Assembly: GCA_011524575.1 (NCBI GenBank)
Contig: WTKB01000236.1
Span: forward strand, 1 to 7,498
Length of the DNA: 7,498 bases
Source of the DNA: Aquimarina sp.
GTDB lineage: Bacteria; Bacteroidota; Bacteroidia; Flavobacteriales; Flavobacteriaceae
Direction: 5' to 3'
Positions 6,653 through 7,498 of this stretch are shown here, in pieces (positions within the stretch are counted from its first letter, which is position 1; every line of letters begins with the position of its first letter). Under the pieces are notes generated by a model. That model made no database searches. It saw only the letters and a list, made by a program, of their open reading frames with translations, and was not told where the DNA came from. Both the position numbers and the translations under genes were made by a program.

Positions 6653-6784
6653 ATAGGAATATCTGAGCTTATACCCATTATCACGGAATACTACTGGAAT
6701 TAACACCTTAGAATAGGAATATTTTAATTAAAATATCGTAAATTAAGTAAGTTATTGTTTTTTTAATGGAAAGCGTAAATAGCT

Positions 6785-6792
6785 TATATTTG
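6785..6792 (+). promoter_or_regulatory. Bacteroidota -7 element, TATATTTG, for the DUF3127 gene
   Basis: This exact TAnnTTTG match ends 21 bp before the ATG at 6814, giving a leader of about 15 bases. A TTG at 6755-6757 is 27 bp upstream, which is longer than the usual gap. Its position inside the longer possible reading frame (ATG at 6766) argues that the 6814 ATG is the true start. Confidence 0.55.
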
Positions 6793-6813
6793 TGTTTGTT
6801 AAATATTTATACT

Positions 6814-7215
6814 ATGGAAGTTCAAGGCAGAATTAAACTTATTGGAACTACAGAAACCGTTGGAAATAACGGCTTTAGAAAACGTGATATTGTAATTACT
6901 ACAGAAGAACAATATCCACAACATATTAGTGTACAATTTATACAAGACAAATGTAGTTTACTTGATATGTACGAACTAGGTCAAGAAGTTAAAATAAGTA
7001 TTAACCTAAGAGGAAGAGAGTGGGTAAGCCCACAAGGTGAAACTAAATATTTCAACACCATTCAAGGATGGCGTATTGAAAACTTGCAAACTCAAGCACC
7101 TGTTGCACAACAACCAGCACCAGGAATGGGAGTGGCACCTACTACAAATGTTGAAGATGCCTTTGAACCTGTAAAAAATATCAATAATGTTGAAGAGGAT
7201 GATCTTCCTTTTTAG
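6814..7215 (+). CDS. DUF3127 family protein with an SSB-like acidic C-terminal tip
   Basis: This is a 133-residue protein of the DUF3127 family, which has no assigned function that I know of and is typical of Bacteroidota. The body at 1-92 has family features: MEVQGRIKLIG, then VGNNGFRKRDIVITTEEQYPQ and the strongly conserved SINLRGREWVSPQGETKYFNTIQGWRIE region (62-89). Its beta-rich, Gly-punctuated pattern resembles an OB-fold. A flexible Gln/Pro/Ala-rich linker (about 93-112) leads to an acidic tip, VEEDDLPF. That architecture parallels single-stranded DNA-binding protein, whose tip is DDDIPF, so nucleic-acid binding with partner recruitment is a reasonable inference. An in-frame ATG at 6766 would add 16 residues. 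I prefer 6814 because family members begin MEV and because a promoter element lies between the two ATGs. The last two bases of the TAG stop belong to the inserted repeat. Confidence 0.88.
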   Translation: MEVQGRIKLIGTTETVGNNGFRKRDIVITTEEQYPQHISVQFIQDKCSLLDMYELGQEVKISINLRGREWVSPQGETKYFNTIQGWRIENLQTQAPVAQQPAPGMGVAPTTNVEDAFEPVKNINNVEEDDLPF

Positions 7216-7325
7216 AGCTTGATTAAAGGGAATACAAACTGTAATTCAAAAGTTTACCGTTAGTGGTTTACTTTTAAATGATGCATATATCGAGATATAT
7301 AAATCTTTTTAAAGTGATCCAAGTT
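7214..7325 (-). repeat. Dispersed repeat, copy 3 (inverted)
   Basis: The reverse complement of 7214-7289 matches copy 1 (1-76) at 72 of 76 bases. The stretch 7295-7324 extends the match to the left part of copy 2 (1081-1110). The element end AGAGCT supplies the last two bases of the TAG stop codon of the DUF3127 gene. With copy 1 it forms inverted repeats around almost the whole window. Confidence 0.85.
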
Positions 7326-7330
7326 CTTAA

Positions 7331-7370
7331 AATTTTGAATTACAGGAAGTAGTGAGTTTAAACAAGCTCT
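7331..7370 (+). repeat. Dispersed repeat, copy 4 (right-end fragment)
   Basis: TTTTGAATTACAG (7333-7345) and TTTAAACAAGCTCT (7357-7370) match copy 1 exactly with the correct spacing. The 11 bases between them are unrelated. The left part of the repeat is missing. Confidence 0.75.
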
Positions 7371-7398
7371 TAAAATAATATATTTATAAATCACATTT

Positions 7399-7498
7399 AT
7401 TTTACAAAAATTATCTTTGTAAAATACTGAGGAGACTAATATCCTCAGCCCCTATTTAAATAGGGGCTCAAAAAAAGTTCAAGTAAAAATTACTTGAA
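7399..7498 (+). other. Cluster of four hairpins at the window end, with a possible promoter
   Basis: Four inverted repeats follow one another. They are arms 7399-7408/7416-7425 (10 bp), arms 7427-7433/7442-7448 (7 bp, CTGAGGA/TCCTCAG), a perfect 22-base palindrome with a GC-rich AGCCCC arm at 7447-7468, and arms 7478-7486/7490-7498 (9 bp) reaching the window edge. Within the first, TATCTTTG at 7412-7419 fits the Bacteroidota -7 consensus, so transcription could start near 7426 and immediately enter the next hairpins. This may be the structured leader of a downstream gene, a small RNA, or a set of terminators. I do not recognise a known riboswitch. Confidence 0.45.

Larger units (their letters stand above)
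6613..6813. other. Divergent intergenic region between the DUF4286 and DUF3127 genes
   Basis: These 201 bp hold promoters in both directions (separate entries). They also hold a perfect 18-bp palindrome of A and T (6719-6736) and an 11-base direct repeat, AATAGGAATAT, at 6652-6662 and 6712-6722, spaced 60 bp apart. The second copy of the 11-mer overlaps the palindrome, so it may be an operator, but the sequence is so AT-rich that chance is possible. No gene is seen here. Confidence 0.5.
7214..7370. mobile_element. 157-bp foldback (MITE-like) element made of two inverted repeat copies
   Basis: The outer ends are near-perfect terminal inverted repeats: AGAGCTTGATTAAA at 7214-7227 against TTTAAACAAGCTCT at 7357-7370, 13 of 14 complementary. 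Further in, 7239-7251 and 7333-7345 are perfect 13-bp inverted repeats at the same 11-base distance from each end. There is no coding capacity and no clear target-site duplication. It could be a non-autonomous transposable element, or simply two repeat ends that landed next to each other. Confidence 0.5.

Noticed and set aside
6766..6813. A 16-residue N-terminal extension of the DUF3127 protein
   Set aside because: Family members begin at the MEV that corresponds to 6814, and a TATATTTG promoter element lies within the extension.
1..7498. CRISPR array, tRNA or rRNA genes, or an intact insertion sequence
   Set aside because: No regularly spaced short repeats, cloverleaf-like or rRNA sequence was recognised by eye, and no transposase-like reading frame is present.

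Overview
The window is AT-rich (roughly one third G+C by eye) and reads as chromosome from a member of the Bacteroidota. Three things point there. The first is the compact minus-strand run DUF4286 gene - rsmA (ksgA) - mgtE. The second is a DUF3127 gene, a family I know mainly from this phylum. The third is a Bacteroidota-type -7 element (TAnnTTTG) upstream of five of the genes, with no obvious Shine-Dalgarno sequences. Pseudogene fragments, a tandem duplication and small dispersed repeats suggest a fluid, possibly host-associated genome such as an Amoebophilus/Cardinium-type symbiont. That assignment is inference only.

Layout. Positions 1-76 are one copy of a dispersed repeat. Positions 100-1035 (minus) encode an aminoglycoside-phosphotransferase-like (APH/choline-kinase fold) protein that lacks the usual metal-binding Asn. 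A second repeat copy follows at about 1081-1191, in the same orientation, so the APH-like gene lies between direct repeats. From 1180 to 4212 there is a tandem duplication of about 1.5 kb. Each unit holds a strong hairpin terminator, one gene of an unrecognised family (1310-2308 and 2836-3816, minus), its promoter region and the 3' end of mgtE. In the left unit that mgtE end is a dead 224-bp fragment (2499-2722). In the right unit it is the end of the intact gene. Then come mgtE (3989-5338), rsmA (5436-6290) and a DUF4286 gene (6283-6612), all minus. On the plus strand lies the DUF3127 gene (true start 6814, end 7215). A 157-bp foldback element built from two inverted repeat copies (7214-7370) begins inside its stop codon. 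The window closes with a possible promoter and a string of hairpins (7399-7498).

How the genes fit together. DUF4286 and rsmA overlap by 8 bp and are probably translationally coupled. mgtE follows 97 bp later and may be read through or use its own promoter. DUF3127 diverges from this operon and ends in an acidic DDLPF tail like that of single-stranded DNA-binding protein.

The most notable signal is in the duplicated unknown genes. By eye they differ at about 65 coding bases, yet I find only four synonymous differences, and blocks of complete nucleotide identity alternate with blocks rich in amino-acid changes. The duplicated mgtE tail differs at only 2 of 224 positions. This is the pattern expected of a young duplicate pair under strong diversifying selection, perhaps with gene conversion.
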